From Chalara sp. BL73 (lineage: Eukaryota > Ascomycota > Leotiomycetes > Helotiales), in assembly GCA_918026815.1 (NCBI GenBank), contig CAKJVC010000197.1, positions 1 through 64,000 of the forward strand: a stretch of DNA of 64,000 nucleotides, read 5' to 3'. Made by a program: the position numbers and the translations under genes. The notes beneath the pieces are model-generated. The model saw only the letters and a program-made list of their open reading frames with translations. It was not told the DNA's origin and did no database searches. Of the stretch, positions 60,168-64,000 are shown one piece after another (position 1 is the first letter of the stretch; each line of letters opens with the position of its first letter).

Positions 60168-60798
60168 TAGAGTGGTCAGCTTGGATTTATACCCATTGAT
60201 CTAAGGGTCGTTTTGAAATGACAAGCCTTGCAAATAAGACGGCTTAATTAGGAAAATGTTGAAAGTTTTGGATGGAAACAAGTCCCTTTTTTCTTGAATT
60301 CTGTTGTCCTGGCTAGTGATCTACCACCGTGGCCGTCAGTTGACCATTATCTGGGCTTGAAATATGAGATTTTCATGTGCAATACTTCTTTGTTTAGGCA
60401 AGCAACGAGAAATAGCAGGACCTTTAGTGCTCCTAGCTTCGTCTGGCGGTTCGGCGCGGCAAAGCTACCCAGTGAAAAAGGGCTAATCGAGCTGGGATGT
60501 ACGGCTTTGGATTCCCATGCCCGCAGTGAGGCTCTGACTCCTTTGAGCTCTCGGCTATCTAAGAGAAAGGAGGCTTAGACGCACCGTACGCGCTCACCTT
60601 GCACTCTAGGATTGGTGTTTTCGGGATTAGATATGATAGTGCTGTAGTAGAAAAAATGAATCAATCTTCACTTGATAAATATCAGACGAATGCCACGGAA
60701 GTGAGCTAGGTGTGAATTCTAAGTGATCTCCGTGACCAGCAAAGGCTATGCTATCAATAAATACAAATGAATCAGACAATCACACCTGGGCTAACCGT
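60168..60798. other. Convergent 3' region
   Basis: Spacer between the converging 2H and thioredoxin-PITH genes. A 94-codon frame at 60294 lacks features. Confidence 0.5.
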
Positions 60799-61790
60799 CT
60801 ACGCCTTCGTACCAATGATGTCCAGCTCTCCAATCTTGCTAATCGTCTTTGGCTCCCCGCTCAGATTTGCATCCACCCGCAACGTCAAGCTCTTGATTCC
60901 AGTGAATTTGCTCGCCTTCAGCTTTAACTCGGTCTTTCCATCGTTGTACTCATCAGAGTATACATTAAATGATTGCGTATTCTCTGCCTTGGACAAGGAC
61001 TCGAATTCTAAGTCGTTGGTTTCAACGCCTTCTGGTGTCTTGGTGATCTTGACTGGAACATTAGAGCCTGCTTGAACCCGTGATGGTGCATTGGGTTGAG
61101 AGTCTTTGGGGATGGTGAGCTTTATTAAGCTCGGGGTGACGGCTTGGGTGAAGTTGAGGTGGATGAGGAATTGTGCACCTGATGCCGCGGCTGAAGCTAC
61201 TGCGTATCCTGCCGGTGGAGGGCTTTGAATGTTCTTGATAGAGCTTAGAGTTGATGTGTTAAGTAGCCGTGAGGATGCAACATCGATCAGTGACCGAAGG
61301 CTTGCTGGACCTGCACTCTTTGCATCTGCCGCAGTAGTTGTTGCTGGTACCTCCTTCAACGCCGCTTCCGTATATGTTCCAATCTTCTTTGTCAATCCAT
61401 TTGGGTCTGCCCCGCGGACCTGATCTACCTCCTGGCCGTTCCTGAAAAACTTGAAGGTTGGCATTGCCGTGATTCCGAGCTCCTGTGAGACATCCCTAGC
61501 TTTGTCCACATCGACCTTGGCGAAGATTATAGATTTTGAGCCTTCATGCTGCTTTGCAAGCTTCTCAAACATAGGAGAAATTGCTTTACACTATATTGAG
61601 GACTGTCAGTTTTTGGAACAACAAAGGCGGATGCGCAGCTACAATTGAAACATGCATCTGCACAAGAAGGCTGAAGGTCAAGAAGGGCAAGACTTACAGG
61701 TCCGCACCATGTTGCATAGAAGTCAATGACGAGCAATGGATTTTTCTTGAGCTTGTTAAACTCGGAGAGAGATCTGATCTCCAGAACCAT
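60799..61790 (-). CDS. Thioredoxin-PITH domain protein (TXNL1-like, 294 aa)
   Basis: Two exons, 61790-61698 and 61590-60799, with a 107-nt intron that splits the redox site: WCGP ends exon 1 and CKAISP starts exon 2, giving WCGPC at 28-32. The thioredoxin domain covers about 1-107 (VDKARDVSQELGITAMPTF). A linker with Ala/Thr leads to the C-terminal PITH domain (about 150-290) containing LKLTIPKDSQPNAPSRV-type residues. TXNL1 homologues bind the 26S proteasome through PITH and act as a cytosolic thiol reductase. Length and order agree with the family. Confidence 0.95.
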
Positions 61791-62138
61791 TTTTGAAAAG
61801 TTTTCTAGATTATAATGTGGTATAGGAAGGTGAGTATGGGTTGTTATAGGACGGTGGGGTTTGTTCTAAGTAATTGGGGATAATGGCGTCAGCCTCGCCA
61901 AGTCCCTTATACCCCTCGCTTACTAATGGGCTGCTTTCCATCAACATTCTTGCCACATTAATAAGCATTATAAATTAGAATATATCACAAATTCAATGAC
62001 TGTATATTTCATCTAGATGCTTTCGAACCTGTTTCTTGAGATGCCTCTCTGAATTGCCTAGGCCTAGATGTATGCTGATCTACGTGTTCTACCTTCGTAC
62101 TAGCTTGCTTATTTGAAATCCCTCCAGCCATCAAGCCG
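61791..62138. other. Intergenic, no gene seen
   Basis: Upstream region of the thioredoxin-PITH gene and the 3' region of the next minus-strand gene. Confidence 0.5.
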
Positions 62139-64000
62139 TCACCTTTCGCTTTTGGTCGAGCTCCTGATTGATATAGGTTTATCGTAGTGTTCGATCGGCA
62201 AAGTACTTATAAGTTCTTGACGGAACATCTTCCCGGGAGGATTGGATGGAAGTCCCCTTTCCTGAACCCTTGTCCTTCGACCCTTCCAACAAAGAGCAAC
62301 CTTTATAGTAGGCTGGGCCGTTTCTTTGCCCTTCCCACCCGCTATGACGAGAGGGAGGTCAATTTCCTCTGCTATGTGTTAGCGCCAAATACTACAGTAC
62401 CTAGGTAGAGAGTCCATACCATCATAATCATATAGTAAGCTCCTATCGACAAAGCTTGCTTCCATTCCACGAATGGACGAGAAGAACAGCTTAACCCTAC
62501 CAATTTCTTTGTCCATGATACCGCCTTCTTCATACACTTCCAGGTGAATCATCTTTGAGTTGCATTCAGCAGAAATGTCAAAGGGTGCTCTCCAGAAAGG
62601 ATTCACGCTTCTTTGTGCTACAGCGGTTCTTCCTTCAAACATGCGCCTTGCCCCCCCGTGATTGTTCGGACCATAGTAGACCTAGTTGATCATTTTATCA
62701 GGGTTGGAGCTCCAGACCAAGCAGTCGCAGATGATTACTTACGATTTTGACCCATGTTCGCTTCATATTTGGAAGCCCTGTCGCAGAAAGAACAATTAAT
62801 TTGATGTTATCCACTTCGTCGCCCACAAGAACTCGTTCGGCAGTTTTCCAGCCATCCAATGCCTTAAGTGCTGCAGACCGGATATATGGTTGCATTCGGT
62901 GGATTTGCCTGCAATGGGCAATAGTGTTCTCGACCGTTGTCCATTCGGCAAGTTGTTTTTCAACCCATGCGACTCTGGTACTCAACCGTAGCGATTTCCA
63001 CTCGAGATCGAGCTCTTCGTCGGATCGACTTACATATGTGCGTCCCACATAGATACTGGAGAGTGCGTTCAGGAAACCCATGACATAGGTCAATAATTGA
63101 TAACATGACTTCCGAATCAGTTCGAATTCCTTATGGGGAAATTCGATGTGCGGGTCGATAACAATAGCTGTACTGTATTCGTAGTCCAATATATCTAGGT
63201 CACTGAAATATTGGACGTTTTGTGGATTTTGATCTTGAAGGAGGGCAAAACATGATATCGCAGCAGACATAATCTCTAATGACTTGAATGCCTCACTATT
63301 AACTTCTTCGCCTCCTCTTTGCTTGCGGTCAAATGAGTTCTTCATCAAATGTTTCAGTCTCTCGATCTCAGCGGCGCACCTTGGCATTGTTTCGTAGGCC
63401 ATCACGCTGAAAGACTGGGAATCCATCGTTTTGTTAACATTATCAAGATCTTTGTATTGGCTAGAACAGGCAAGGTCAGTATGTCTCAATATATGAGCCC
63501 TCAAAGGTGGCGACACAGAAGAGGACTCACGGTCGCAATGCCAGAGGCAGCCAGTCCCATGGGCGGGGTCCAACAGGAGGATTTGCCAACGCACTTGTGA
63601 ATCTATGGCTGGCTTCCTGCCTAATCGCATTTTGGATGTATTGAGAGAATTGACTATCTGAAAACTCATCACTCCCTTCTTCGAAGGTGTATGGAGGCGG
63701 ATCTGCTGTGTACAGCGTAGCGGCTATTTCTGTTGATGATTGTGTCAGGATCAGGCTAGTCTGCTCTAGCTCTTGAACTTTTTCCTCAATGGTTCCGCGA
63801 TGTGCTCCAGGAGCATAGTCAGGTGGGTCCTCATTCTCTACCTCATCATTACTGGTGGAACAGTTATCTCGAAGCCAATTGCGTATGAAGAAGAATTCTG
63901 CATCTATACTCCTTTTCTCGAGGCCTAGTCGTATCATTTCAGCCTCCAAGACGATCCAATTGGTCCCGAGGGTCTGTCGCAATTCTTCTGGCTTATCATC
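62139..64000 (-). CDS. Partial PPxY / C2-like protein, 5' end beyond window
   Basis: Minus-strand exons 63531 to beyond 64000, 63460-62743, 62681-62420 and 62368-62139; the frame is open to the window edge. The N-terminal visible part has an acidic linker with two PY-type motifs, DPPDY and DPPPY (PPxY in PPPYTF, WW-domain ligand style). The middle is a long helical region. From IKLIVLSATGLPNMKRTWVKI the sequence looks like a C2 domain, continuing over an intron into VYYGPNNHGG and NPFWRAPFDI. The last exon was added because the sequence after 62368 is clearly coding (EEIDLPLVIAGGKGKE to SIRSSTKSER). C2 would imply lipid or Ca2+ binding; this is inferred from pattern only. Confidence 0.7.

Overview
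The window comes from a filamentous ascomycete, probably Leotiomycetes-like, though that placement is only inference. The evidence is short GT-AG introns (mostly 45-110 nt) with CTAAC or CTGAC branch sites, many intron-bearing conserved fungal genes (2EXR, CorA-like, GT71, fungal-length METTL16), a Ty3/gypsy retrotransposon and a Tc1-type DNA transposon. I saw no rRNA, tRNA or CRISPR array. Exon boundaries below were built by hand: each donor/acceptor pair was chosen to keep the reading frame and the family motifs, and each joined model is a multiple of three.

Layout. 1-7376: a Ty3/gypsy element on the minus strand, cut by the window start, with several frameshifts. 7988-10979: two adjacent minus-strand genes, an unrecognised 290-aa protein and a 441-aa HExxH zincin-like protein. 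13063-15058: vacuolar-type Ca2+/H+ exchanger. 15779-17177: an apparently intact Tc1-type DD34E transposon. 17819-22853: ULS1-like SNF2/RING ATPase. 23272-25438: ESF1 ribosome-biogenesis factor. 25439-28271: gene-poor. 28272-31355: eight-exon unknown protein. 32232-34198: glutaminyl-tRNA synthetase. 34876-35831: macrodomain protein. 36426-38314: METTL16-type methyltransferase. 38746-40126: 2EXR protein. 40243-40926: glycolipid transfer protein. 42297-42647: small Cys/PPxY protein. 43455-45354: Cys-rich, Pro-repeat, multi-spanning membrane protein. 46196-46756: MAPEG protein. 47363-48409: SAP-repeat protein. 48667-50635 and 51529-52920: a divergent pair, UDP-glucose dehydrogenase and GT71 mannosyltransferase. 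53475-54994: MFS transporter, bracketed by direct repeats because a decayed copy of the GT71 gene's 3' end lies at 55813-56226. 56550-58223: CorA-like protein. 58982-60167: 2H phosphoesterase-like protein. 60799-61790: thioredoxin-PITH protein. 62139 to beyond 64000: partial PPxY/C2-like protein.

Most of the content is housekeeping: RNA and ribosome biogenesis (ESF1, METTL16, GlnRS), lipid and ion transport, and genome maintenance. The more unusual items are the cell-surface genes (Cys-rich Pro-stalk membrane protein, UGDH/GT71 pair), the uncharacterised zincin and its neighbour, the intact Tc1 element whose intron lies directly before its first catalytic Asp, and a GC-AG intron in the exchanger. 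I found no clear multi-gene system that is wholly new.
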